Assembly: GCA_029224965.1 (NCBI GenBank)
Contig: JAQXVO010000030.1
Location: 62,001 to 126,000 of the forward strand
Length of the DNA stretch: 64,000 nt
Origin: Lachnospiraceae bacterium
GTDB lineage: Bacteria; Bacillota; Clostridia; Lachnospirales; Lachnospiraceae
Direction: 5' to 3'
Below the pieces are notes generated by a model. It was given only the letters and a program-made list of their open reading frames with translations, had not been told where the DNA came from and ran no database searches. Both the position numbers and the translations under genes were made by a program. This document shows positions 8,458-16,767 of this stretch, piece by piece. Position 1 is the stretch's first letter. Every line of letters begins with the position of its first letter.

Positions 8458-11400
8458 TCAGATCCAGTGGAAAAGATGCTGAGTCAGTCTTTTTTTCTTC
8501 GCAAAAGATTTGATATCCTCCGCCAGCTTCTTTGGCTGATTCTCCGCCCGGTCCTTTTCAATCCGGTTGATCTCCGAGAAATAGTTTTCCGCATCGGCAT
8601 CCGCATTTTCCGCTCCGGACAGGCTGCCGCCGGCCATGCGTTCTCCCTCCGGGGTCAGAATCCGGTAATTTACCCGGTCCGAGTAAAAGAGAACAAAGGG
8701 GCGGAGATAAATCCCGTCATACATTTCCTTCAGAAGCTCCCTCTGCTTGGGCCCGTCATTCTTCTGCCATTCGAGAACCAGTTCCCGGCCCGCCTCTCCA
8801 TGATATTCGAGGAAGAGCTTGTCATTGATCTGGTAGCGGTTCTGCAGGGCCGGGTCTGCATTTTTATAAAATGTAAACCAGACCTTTCTTCGGGTGTAAT
8901 CATTCAGGAGTTCGTCCAGCAGTTTTTCATCCTTTTCTGACCGGTCATTTTCCAGGCAGAGCTCCTTTAAGAGAGCCAGCCGGCAGCTTCTTCCGGCATC
9001 TTTGACTTCCTCCAGCCGTTTCAGGTCCGAGAAAAAGGCCAAATCCGGCTTCTGATCATTTAGCAGATACTGTCTGGACCAGAAGGTGAGAAAGGCTTCC
9101 ACAACCATACGGTTGGGGTTATGTTTCTTATAGGACTGATAGATGTCAGCCGGATATTCCATGTGATCAGAGCTGTAAAGCATCTGGATCAGAATCCGTT
9201 CCGAAAGGCCGCGGTCCTGCATGCGGTCCTTCTCGACCTCCAGGAAGAGCTTCTTCATGTCCCGGACAGGGCCGCTGTAATAGCGGTTCAGGTAGGACAG
9301 GGACTGCTCCGAAGCACAGTCCTTCCGGAAGAGCCAGGCAGCCAGGGAAACCAGGAAGTCCTCCTCCTTGAAGCCGACCCGGACAATATGGAAATTAACA
9401 GTCCATAAAAGGAGCTTAGGATCCGCAATAAGACCATTCTGGGTCTTCAGGATCTCATAGGCTTCGTCCAGGTCCATCTTTTCCATGCCAAATGTCAGCA
9501 TCTCTTTCCGGAGTCTGACCGGAAGGATGGAATCCTTCCGATGATCCCAGAGATAGGAGGTCAGAATCTCTTCCTTCCCCTGCCGCTTCAGGAAATCCAG
9601 CATGGCCGGATAGAGGCCTTCCCGGAAATCATCCGAAATCTCCTCATCAGAAAGGAGATGCCGGACCAGTGACACATCTCCGTTCCCAAAGGTCTTCTTT
9701 CCCCGCCGGATAAAGTCCGAAAGCTGGAAAAGATAGGGCTCCTTTGCGTGATTATAGAGAAAATTCCGAGAGGCTTCCGGCAGAATATCTTCCAGAAAGA
9801 TTCTGCTGTCCTCGGCAAAACGGCAGCCGTCTCCATCCTCCAGGAAGATCCGGTATTCCGGATCCATCACCGTAAAATAGGAAATTCCGTTTACAATCGG
9901 GAACATACGGGGGTTCTTCCGGCTGTTTTCATAGACGACCAGACGGACCGCCTTCTTCCTTAAGGGAACCGCCTTTTTGACAAAGAAGAGGCGGGCCAGA
10001 CTCTGACAGTCGTCATCGGTCACCAGCTCTCTTTTCAGGAGATCCCGGTAGAGAATGGTCATATTGTCGTTCAGACGGCCGGCCCGGAGCTGCCCTTCTG
10101 CAAATTTTGCAATCTCCGGAAAATACTCCTTATAGGTCTCCGGGTCTTCATTTTTATGAAGGACTAAGCTTGCGAAAAGCAGAGCCTTCTGTTCGAAGGG
10201 CAGCTGATTGGGATAGCGGAAATAAAGTTTCACCTTCTTTGGAAGCGGCTTCACGGAATCCAGGGGCAGGGAATAGAGATAGGCCTCGTAGATCCCCGGC
10301 ACATCCAGATCCTTCTCAATGCCGAGAAGGTACCAGGGCAGATAGTCTTCCTTAAATTTCCTTCCCAGAAGAAGATAGGTCAGAATCCTCTTTAAGAGGT
10401 CATCCCTCCGGTAGTGGTCCTGATAGCAGGCCATGAGGATCTTTAAAACCCGTTCATCAAAAACCGGAAAAAAAGACAGGATCTCCACCAGCTGCATGGA
10501 AACCGCATCCGAAAAAGCCTTATATTTCCGGATGAAGGCCAGGACACGGAAAGTGAAGGGATTGAACTCGTTTAAAAGATAGGGCGCCTTCTCGTAGAGA
10601 TCCATGGCCTCCAGGTAGAGAAGGGGGCTGGCATAGCCATTCATGGCCCACTGGCGGATATCCTTCAGCTTCCAGGCCGGATCTCTCTCATAGGAGGTCC
10701 GAAGGTGTAAAAGGAGAAGAAAGATCCGAAGGTCATCGGGATTCATGGCAAAGATTTCTTCAATCTCTTTCGTGAGCCTGGTCCGGTAGTCTTCCTCGTC
10801 CTCCATCTTGATGCAGAGATAGAGAAGGGCTGCCCAGGCCGGACTGCTGTGATCCCGGATGTCTTCCTTTAATTCCCGGATGAAATAAAGAGCCTCCTGC
10901 CGGTCATCATTGATAATATGGGCATAGCATCGGACCAGATTCAGCCAGACATTTTCCTTATAGGTGAGAAAGCCCCGCTTCTTTTCGGTCTCCTCCTCTT
11001 CCATCCGAGACAGAAGATCCAGAGAATCCAGGGTTTTCTTTACCCAGCCGGCTTTTTCCATCCGGCCCAGGCGGAAGGAAATATAGTCCTTGTAGAAACT
11101 TACAAGGATCCTGGGCTTTCGGTTTTCCTCGGATCGCTTCTTCAGATCCTCTTCCGAAAGGCATCCGCACTCGATTTTGACCGTAAGGGAGCTTCTCCTG
11201 TCGAACAGTCGGATATGGCCCTGATTTCTCCCGCCATGGAGGCGGTCCTTACGGATCAGAAAATGAAGGCTTGAAGAAACGCCCAGGAAATCGGATTCGG
11301 TCAGAAGGTCCTTCTCCGGTTCGATAAAGTCCGCATCACTTTCCACATGGATTCTGGTATAGCCCCAGGTAGACCGGGTGATATCTACATGCCCTTGCCA

Positions 11401-12021
11401 GTCTTCTGTCAGGCCATAGACCTTCTCTTCCTTTTTTTCGACAGAAAAGAGAAGCGGATCCTTGACCCTGGAATCCACCAGATAATTCTCCAGGTTCTGC
11501 AGGGTCGGCGTCGCTGTTACAAAACCGCGGTATAAAAGCCTCTCTTCCATGGAGGCCTTTTCCATGGCTTCGGCATAATTTTTGCTGAGAAAAAGCCGAA
11601 GGGCCCCTTCCGGATCCTTTCGATAGATCCGGACAAGGTCCTCCGGTGTGTGAACAGAAGGCTTTGAAGAAGCTTTTTCCTCTGTAAAGGTAAAACGGTA
11701 AGGCAGGCGGAGACTTCCCTGATTATAGATAATGCTGAAATTACCCTCAAGGCAGTCCTCGCCGGTAAAGCCGGCATCAGAAAGCTGATATCGTACGGTA
11801 ATTTCACTTCCCTCAAACTGAGGATTCTGACAGATGACATAGGGGTTGGAGGAATAGATGATGCCTCTGGCAGAGACCTGGTTTTCGCTTTTCAGCACAA
11901 ATTCCCCTGCATGACTTCCCCGGACGGGGAAAGTCAGATTCAGAGTCTCCGGAGAGACAGACAGATCCGGTTTCGGGTCGTCAAAACGATCTTCTGAAAT
12001 TCTCCAGATTCTTCTTCGCAA
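8458..12021 (-). CDS. DUF5717 family giant protein
   Basis: 1187 aa, large and soluble-looking, with no signal peptide. The N-terminal about 130 residues are beta-rich with an immunoglobulin-like look (LSVSPETLNLTFPVRGSHAGEFVLKS is split over two strands). The rest is mostly helical repeats resembling TPR or HEAT arrays, followed by a C-terminal beta domain (RPFVLFYSDRVNYRILTPEGE). I recognise it as DUF5717; no function is established. The start is TTG 12021, with GGAGG eight bases upstream; an overlapping ATG at 12029 is in another frame. Proximity to the DnaK-like and TPR genes suggests a joint complex (inference). Confidence 0.8.
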   Translation of the reverse strand: MRRRIWRISEDRFDDPKPDLSVSPETLNLTFPVRGSHAGEFVLKSENQVSARGIIYSSNPYVICQNPQFEGSEITVRYQLSDAGFTGEDCLEGNFSIIYNQGSLRLPYRFTFTEEKASSKPSVHTPEDLVRIYRKDPEGALRLFLSKNYAEAMEKASMEERLLYRGFVTATPTLQNLENYLVDSRVKDPLLFSVEKKEEKVYGLTEDWQGHVDITRSTWGYTRIHVESDADFIEPEKDLLTESDFLGVSSSLHFLIRKDRLHGGRNQGHIRLFDRRSSLTVKIECGCLSEEDLKKRSEENRKPRILVSFYKDYISFRLGRMEKAGWVKKTLDSLDLLSRMEEEETEKKRGFLTYKENVWLNLVRCYAHIINDDRQEALYFIRELKEDIRDHSSPAWAALLYLCIKMEDEEDYRTRLTKEIEEIFAMNPDDLRIFLLLLHLRTSYERDPAWKLKDIRQWAMNGYASPLLYLEAMDLYEKAPYLLNEFNPFTFRVLAFIRKYKAFSDAVSMQLVEILSFFPVFDERVLKILMACYQDHYRRDDLLKRILTYLLLGRKFKEDYLPWYLLGIEKDLDVPGIYEAYLYSLPLDSVKPLPKKVKLYFRYPNQLPFEQKALLFASLVLHKNEDPETYKEYFPEIAKFAEGQLRAGRLNDNMTILYRDLLKRELVTDDDCQSLARLFFVKKAVPLRKKAVRLVVYENSRKNPRMFPIVNGISYFTVMDPEYRIFLEDGDGCRFAEDSRIFLEDILPEASRNFLYNHAKEPYLFQLSDFIRRGKKTFGNGDVSLVRHLLSDEEISDDFREGLYPAMLDFLKRQGKEEILTSYLWDHRKDSILPVRLRKEMLTFGMEKMDLDEAYEILKTQNGLIADPKLLLWTVNFHIVRVGFKEEDFLVSLAAWLFRKDCASEQSLSYLNRYYSGPVRDMKKLFLEVEKDRMQDRGLSERILIQMLYSSDHMEYPADIYQSYKKHNPNRMVVEAFLTFWSRQYLLNDQKPDLAFFSDLKRLEEVKDAGRSCRLALLKELCLENDRSEKDEKLLDELLNDYTRRKVWFTFYKNADPALQNRYQINDKLFLEYHGEAGRELVLEWQKNDGPKQRELLKEMYDGIYLRPFVLFYSDRVNYRILTPEGERMAGGSLSGAENADADAENYFSEINRIEKDRAENQPKKLAEDIKSFAKKKRLTQHLFHWI

Positions 12022-12132
12022 GTCTCCATCCTCCCTCCGACAGGTTCATATCCTATGTCCTGTTTCCAGTTCATATGATTCGATCGGGCAGAATCCATTC
12101 CCTGATTCTGATCTGGTCTATATTTATCCCGA

Positions 12133-13524
12133 TCACTTCTTGCTCTTGAAATAGTTATCGATGGCCTTGGCCGCATTCTTTCCGGCACCCATGGCCAGGA
12201 TTACCGTTGCGGCTCCGGTAACAGCATCGCCGCCGGCATAGACGGCATCGCGGCTGGTCTTTCCGGTCTCCTCCTCTGCAATGATGCAGCCTCTCTTATT
12301 GATATCCAGTCCCTTGGTGGTGGATGCGATCAGAGGGTTGGGAGAGGTTCCCAGGGCCATGATGACCGTATCGCAGGAGATCTCGTATTCAGATCCCTTG
12401 ATCTCGACCGGCCTTCTTCTTCCGGATTCATCCGGCTCGCCGAGTTCCATCCTGATCAGACGGATACCGGTGACCCAGTCATTCTCATCGGTCAGAATCT
12501 CTACCGGATTCTGGAGGAGATCAAAGATAACGCCCTCTTCCTTGGCATGATGAACCTCCTCACGACGGGCAGGAAGCTCTGCCTCGGAACGACGGTAGAC
12601 AATATGAACCTCAGCGCCGAGACGAAGGGCTGTCCGGGCTGCATCCATTGCAACATTTCCGCCGCCGACAACGACAACCTTCTTGCCTTTCTGAATCGGT
12701 GTATCTTCATCGAGATAGGCCTTCATCAGGTTGTTTCTGGTCAAAAACTCATTTGCAGAGAAGACACCATTGGCCTGCTCGCCGGGGATGCCCATGAAGC
12801 GGGGAAGTCCGGCACCGGATCCGATAAAGACAGCCTCATAGCCCCGTTCAAAAAGCTGATCGATGGTCAGTGTCTTACCGATAATGACGTTCTTTTCAAT
12901 CTTTACGCCAAGCTTCTCGACATTCTCGACTTCCGGCTTTACAACCTTTTCCTTGGGAAGACGGAATTCCGGAATACCATAGACCAGAACGCCGCCGGCC
13001 TCATGAAGGGCCTCGAAAATGGTGACATCATAGCCATCCTTGGCCAGATCTCCGGCACAAGTCAGTCCGGACGGACCGGCACCGATCACGGCAACCTTGT
13101 GACCGTTTTTCGGCGCATCGGACTTGGGAGAAATGCCATGCTCTCTTGCCCAGTCGGCAACGAAACGCTCAAGCTTGCCGATGGCAACCGGATCGCCCTT
13201 GATTCCGCGGACACAGACGCCTTCACACTGGGTTTCCTGAGGACATACACGTCCGCAGACAGCCGGCAGGGAGGAGGATTCCGAGATGATCTCATAGGCC
13301 TTCTCAAAATCTCCCTGCTTTACTTCCTGGATAAAGGCCGGAATGTTAATGGAAACCGGGCATCCGCCGACACAGCGGGGATTCTTGCAGTTCAGGCAGC
13401 GCTCTGCCTCTGCCATGGCCTCTTCCTCGGTATAGCCGAGACATACTTCATCGAAATTCTTAGCGCGGACCTTTGGATCCTGCTCTGCAACCGGTACACG
13501 CTTCATCATATCCTGTACTGCCAT
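12133..13524 (-). CDS. gltA: Glutamate synthase small-subunit type flavoprotein (GltA/NfnB-like)
   Basis: 463 aa, homotetrameric GltA size. N-terminal cysteine clusters for two 4Fe-4S centres (CLNCKNPRCVGGCP; CGRVCPQETQCEGVC), an FAD-binding AVIGAGPSGLTCA fold, and an NADPH-binding VVVVGGGNVAMDAARTA fold. Family members either pass electrons to glutamate synthase or form the large subunit of the NADH-dependent ferredoxin:NADP oxidoreductase Nfn. The start overlaps the stop of the upstream NfnA-like gene as TAATG. This coupling and the absence of a glutamate synthase large subunit nearby favour NfnB, but genome databases often name the gene gltA. Confidence 0.9.
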   Translation of the reverse strand: MAVQDMMKRVPVAEQDPKVRAKNFDEVCLGYTEEEAMAEAERCLNCKNPRCVGGCPVSINIPAFIQEVKQGDFEKAYEIISESSSLPAVCGRVCPQETQCEGVCVRGIKGDPVAIGKLERFVADWAREHGISPKSDAPKNGHKVAVIGAGPSGLTCAGDLAKDGYDVTIFEALHEAGGVLVYGIPEFRLPKEKVVKPEVENVEKLGVKIEKNVIIGKTLTIDQLFERGYEAVFIGSGAGLPRFMGIPGEQANGVFSANEFLTRNNLMKAYLDEDTPIQKGKKVVVVGGGNVAMDAARTALRLGAEVHIVYRRSEAELPARREEVHHAKEEGVIFDLLQNPVEILTDENDWVTGIRLIRMELGEPDESGRRRPVEIKGSEYEISCDTVIMALGTSPNPLIASTTKGLDINKRGCIIAEEETGKTSRDAVYAGGDAVTGAATVILAMGAGKNAAKAIDNYFKSKK

Positions 13525-14411
13525 TATTTATCACCTCCGCAAAGTCCGCATCCGCCGTGATGGGTTTCGCCTTCTTCGAATTCCAGCTTCTTTCTGCCCT
13601 CTTCCGTCTTATACTGGGCCATCCGCTTCATAGCCAGATCAAAGTCGACCTTATGGCCGTCAAATTCCGGGCCGTCGACACAGGCGAATTTTACCTTTCC
13701 ATCCACGATCAGACGACAGGCGCCGCACATGCCGGTTCCATCGACCATGACAGGGTTCATGGAGACAACGGTGTGGATGCCGAGCTTTTCGGTCAGCTTG
13801 CAGACAAACTTCATCATAATCATGGGGCCGATGGCAACGCAATGGTCGAAACGGCGGCCCTCGTCATAAAGAGCCTGCAGGCAGTCGGTGCCCATGCCAT
13901 GAAAGCCATAGGATCCATCATCGGTACAAATATGGTTTTCAGAAACCGCATTCATCTTATCGACGAAGAAAAGCAGATCCTTGTTCTTGGAGCCCATGAT
14001 GACATCCACCTTTACTCCGTGATCATGGAGCCACTTGACCTGACAATAGACCGGAGCGGTTCCAAGACCGCCGGCAATGAAAACGATGTGTTTTTTCTTA
14101 GTCTCTTCGAGATTTTCCTCGATGCAGAGATCAGAAGGATTACCCAGAGGTCCGACAAAATCATGGAAGGAATCCCCTTGATTCAGCTCTTCCATCTTCT
14201 CTGTGGAAGCGCCGATCATCTGAACAACGATCGTTACGGTACCTTCCTTTGCGTCATAGTCGCAGATTGTCAGAGGAATACGCTCGGATTCAGCATCCGT
14301 GCGCACAATGACAAACTGACCCGGCAGGCAGGACTGAGCGACCAGCGGTGCCTCTACTTCCATGAGGAAGATCCGGTCAGCCAGCATCTCCTTCTTTCGA
14401 ATCAAATACAT
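13524..14411 (-). CDS. nfnA: NfnA-like FAD/NAD-binding, 2Fe-2S ferredoxin-NADP reductase subunit
   Basis: 295 aa. A ferredoxin-reductase fold with an FAD-binding barrel (LPGQFVIVRTD, RIPLTICDYD), a nucleotide-binding domain (FIAGGLGTAPVYCQ) and C-terminal cysteines GMCGACR plus ACVDGPEFDGH, the 2Fe-2S site of the PyrK/SudB/NfnA group. With the following gene it likely makes the electron-bifurcating transhydrogenase NfnAB, coupling NADH, ferredoxin and NADP in the cytoplasm. ATG 14411 has AAAGGAG nine bases upstream; codons up to 14444 are unconserved. The C terminus has a short cysteine tail (GGCGLCGG). Confidence 0.9.
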   Translation of the reverse strand: MYLIRKKEMLADRIFLMEVEAPLVAQSCLPGQFVIVRTDAESERIPLTICDYDAKEGTVTIVVQMIGASTEKMEELNQGDSFHDFVGPLGNPSDLCIEENLEETKKKHIVFIAGGLGTAPVYCQVKWLHDHGVKVDVIMGSKNKDLLFFVDKMNAVSENHICTDDGSYGFHGMGTDCLQALYDEGRRFDHCVAIGPMIMMKFVCKLTEKLGIHTVVSMNPVMVDGTGMCGACRLIVDGKVKFACVDGPEFDGHKVDFDLAMKRMAQYKTEEGRKKLEFEEGETHHGGCGLCGGDK

Positions 14412-14459
14412 AAACCCTTCTCCTTTCACATCCAGTCTGGTCATGATCTATAAATCAGA

Positions 14460-14505
14460 GTGCCGATCCGCCTGCCGGCTTCTGCCATCCGGCGTTTTCA
14501 GGCAC
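14460..14505 (-). promoter_or_regulatory. Nested hairpin in the nfnA leader
   Basis: GTGCC/GGCAC (14460-14464 with 14501-14505) encloses GCCGG/CCGGC (14474-14478 with 14489-14493), between the COG0523 gene and nfnA. No T-run follows on either strand, so it is more likely a leader or processing structure than a terminator. Confidence 0.35.
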
Positions 14506-14527
14506 CTGTCTTCTGTTTTGGAATGTC

Positions 14528-15508
14528 TTAATTAAAATATACCAGTTCTTCTTCCTTTGTGGCAGGTTTTTCAGCAGGCTCGATCGAAATCGGATAAAGA
14601 ACCGGTCCCTTGCCCCTGTATTCCTTGGCAAACTCGTTTTTCAGTCTGGCCTTGAGCTGAATCCAGGACTTGTGCTTAACATCTGCCGCATCCTTGTATT
14701 TGCATTTCATGCCGAGGAACTGGATATCCTCAACACAGCAGGTCATAGCAAAACGGCCCGGAACAAAGGTGCCGGGTTTGAGTTTTCCCTTACCCTCAGT
14801 CGGATTGTAGACCAGAGCCTTGAAAGAAATGGTCTTTCCGTCGTACTTTTCCGGATGATCCATGCAGTCCATGAACCAGATGGCATAGTCTGCATCGGTA
14901 ATATCGATTTCATCCTTTGTGATATCAAAGGGAAGCTCTTCCGGAGAATCATCGATCGAACCGTCTTCTCTCTCGTAAACGATCTGAGCCGGACGATTGA
15001 AGGACTTGACGGCGCCGCGGAACTTGGACTTTTTGGTAGTCTTGGTGCAGCGGTTGAAAATGATGACCTCGGCATGCTGGAGCTGCTGGAGCATCATCTT
15101 GCGCATATTTAAGAGATACATTTCAAAGGTCGTGGCATCTACGGTGGCCAGGGACTGAACGATCATCCAGCCCTCGGGCCACTTGAAGCCGTTTTCGGAA
15201 TCATCATAGAGGGCATCGGTCTCCCAGGTACCGTTCCATTCGATGAAGACCGCATCGGGCTCATAGACAGCCTCGAGCTTTTCCAGGTTTTCTGTCGTAA
15301 AGTCTTCCTTGTTTTCGATGGTGACGACCTTGGTATGAACTCTTTCCAGCTTCTTGTCGTCATACTCTTCGTCACCGTCTTCACAGCGGATGATAAGACC
15401 CGAATCCAGGTCCTCTCCAAAGCCGTCATTGATCAGTGTCTCAGCGATCAGCGTGGTCTTTCCGCTGTCCATAAAGCCGGAAAAGAAATAAATAGGAACT
15501 TCTGACAT
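14528..15508 (-). CDS. COG0523 GTPase fused to a YcgQ/TIGR03943-like domain
   Basis: 326 aa. The N-terminal G domain starts YFFSGFMDSGKTT (Walker A GFMDSGKT, residues 11-18) with later IIFNRCTKT as the NKxD-like guanine motif. It lacks the GGCxCC metal motif of COG0523 chaperones. The C-terminal about 100 residues (FKALVYNPTEG, FVPGRFAMTCCVEDIQFLG) match the soluble partner domain of the YcgQ/YcgR putative permease pair. The gene is 16 bases downstream of a canonical COG0523 zinc-type chaperone, so a metal-handling role is inferred. The missing CxCC motif makes a direct metallochaperone role less likely. Confidence 0.75.
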   Translation of the reverse strand: MSEVPIYFFSGFMDSGKTTLIAETLINDGFGEDLDSGLIIRCEDGDEEYDDKKLERVHTKVVTIENKEDFTTENLEKLEAVYEPDAVFIEWNGTWETDALYDDSENGFKWPEGWMIVQSLATVDATTFEMYLLNMRKMMLQQLQHAEVIIFNRCTKTTKKSKFRGAVKSFNRPAQIVYEREDGSIDDSPEELPFDITKDEIDITDADYAIWFMDCMDHPEKYDGKTISFKALVYNPTEGKGKLKPGTFVPGRFAMTCCVEDIQFLGMKCKYKDAADVKHKSWIQLKARLKNEFAKEYRGKGPVLYPISIEPAEKPATKEEELVYFN

Positions 15509-15524
15509 GTTCTTTCCCTTTCTT

Positions 15525-16667
15525 TTACTGAATACCGAAAAGCTCTGCCACCTTGTCTTCCTTCAGATCGGTTCCGATGACAACCAGGCGGCCGGTAACA
15601 TCGGGCTCGCCGGAACGGATTTCGTATTCGCCGTCAACCAGATCGAAATAGATCCAGCTGCCGTCCTCTGCCGGAACGATTCCCTTGGAACGAACGATAT
15701 AGCCGTAGTCATCGCTGTCAGCGAAGGCCTTCAGAGCCTTTTCAATGGTCTCGCGGGTGAATTTATGGGGTGTAGTCCGGCCCCAGGTTGTGAAGATATC
15801 ATCTGCATGATGGTGATGATGATGTTCTTGCTCATGGTCGTGCTCCTCATGATCATGGTCATGGCCGCAGTGACACTCTTCATGATCGTGGTGTTCATGA
15901 TCCTCTTCATTGTCGTGATGATGATCGTGGTCATGATCCTCATGCTCATCATGATCGTGATTATGTTCGTGATCATGTTCATCGTGGTCATGCTCATGAT
16001 GATGGTGATGGTGCTCAGCCTCTTCCTGTGCATGATGAAGCTCGGCTAGTTCCTGAACCTCCAGGCTGTCCTTTCCTTCGATGGTCTTCTCTATGGTCTC
16101 TCCGGAAAGCTCATCCCAGGGAGTGGTAATAACCGTTGCCTTGGGATTATGGTCCTGGATTTCCTTTGTGCAGAACTCCAGCATTTCCTGGTCTGCCTTC
16201 TGGGTCCGGGACAGAACGATGGTTGTGGCATGCTCGATCTGGTCGATGAAGAACTCGCCGAAGGCCTTCATCTGCTTTCTGGCCTTCAATGCATTGATGA
16301 CGGTCACAAGAGCGCCCATCTCAACATTTTCTTCTGCCTTTGCCACATCCATAACGGAAACCATGACGTCGGAAAGCTTGGCAACGCCGGACGGCTCAAC
16401 CAGGATCCGGTCCGGATGATAGGTCTGGATGACTTCATGCAGGTTCTTTGTGAAGTCGCCGACCAGAGTGCAGCAGACGCAGCCGCCGTTGATCTCGGAT
16501 ACGGTAATACCGGTTTCCTTCAGGAAGCCGGAGTCGATTCCGATTTCGCCGAATTCATTTTCTACAATGACAACCTTCTCGTTCTTGTAGGCTTCGGCTA
16601 CCATCTTCTTCATAAAAGTGGTCTTTCCGGCTCCGAGGAAACCGGAATAAATATCAATAACTGTCAT
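15525..16667 (-). CDS. COG0523 (CobW/ZNG1-like) GTPase with long histidine-rich segment
   Basis: 380 aa. Walker A GFLGAGKT at residues 9-16, VENEFGEIGID, and the metal motif GGCVCC at 61-66 are hallmarks of COG0523 metallochaperones that insert Zn, Co or related ions into client enzymes. Between about residues 224 and 305 is a His/Asp/Glu-rich run, likely a metal reservoir, also containing ECHCGHDH. The CobW C-terminal domain follows (RTTPHKFTRETIEKAL). ATG 16667 is preceded by GAGGCAAG; earlier in-frame codons are unconserved. It forms a pair with the downstream COG0523 fusion gene. Confidence 0.9.
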   Translation of the reverse strand: MTVIDIYSGFLGAGKTTFMKKMVAEAYKNEKVVIVENEFGEIGIDSGFLKETGITVSEINGGCVCCTLVGDFTKNLHEVIQTYHPDRILVEPSGVAKLSDVMVSVMDVAKAEENVEMGALVTVINALKARKQMKAFGEFFIDQIEHATTIVLSRTQKADQEMLEFCTKEIQDHNPKATVITTPWDELSGETIEKTIEGKDSLEVQELAELHHAQEEAEHHHHHHEHDHDEHDHEHNHDHDEHEDHDHDHHHDNEEDHEHHDHEECHCGHDHDHEEHDHEQEHHHHHHADDIFTTWGRTTPHKFTRETIEKALKAFADSDDYGYIVRSKGIVPAEDGSWIYFDLVDGEYEIRSGEPDVTGRLVVIGTDLKEDKVAELFGIQ

Positions 16668-16767
16668 TTTTTCTTGCCTCTTTTCTTTCTGCAGACCTTG
16701 TATCCCAGAGGACTTCTCTGCAGAATCTATGTGTAAATATTTTGTTTCTTTCTGTTCTTTACAGAAC

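Noticed and set aside
15731-16049. Repeat-like ATG/CAT-rich tract resembling a CRISPR or satellite
   Set aside because: It is the coding sequence of the His/Asp/Glu-rich segment of the COG0523 protein; unit length is irregular.
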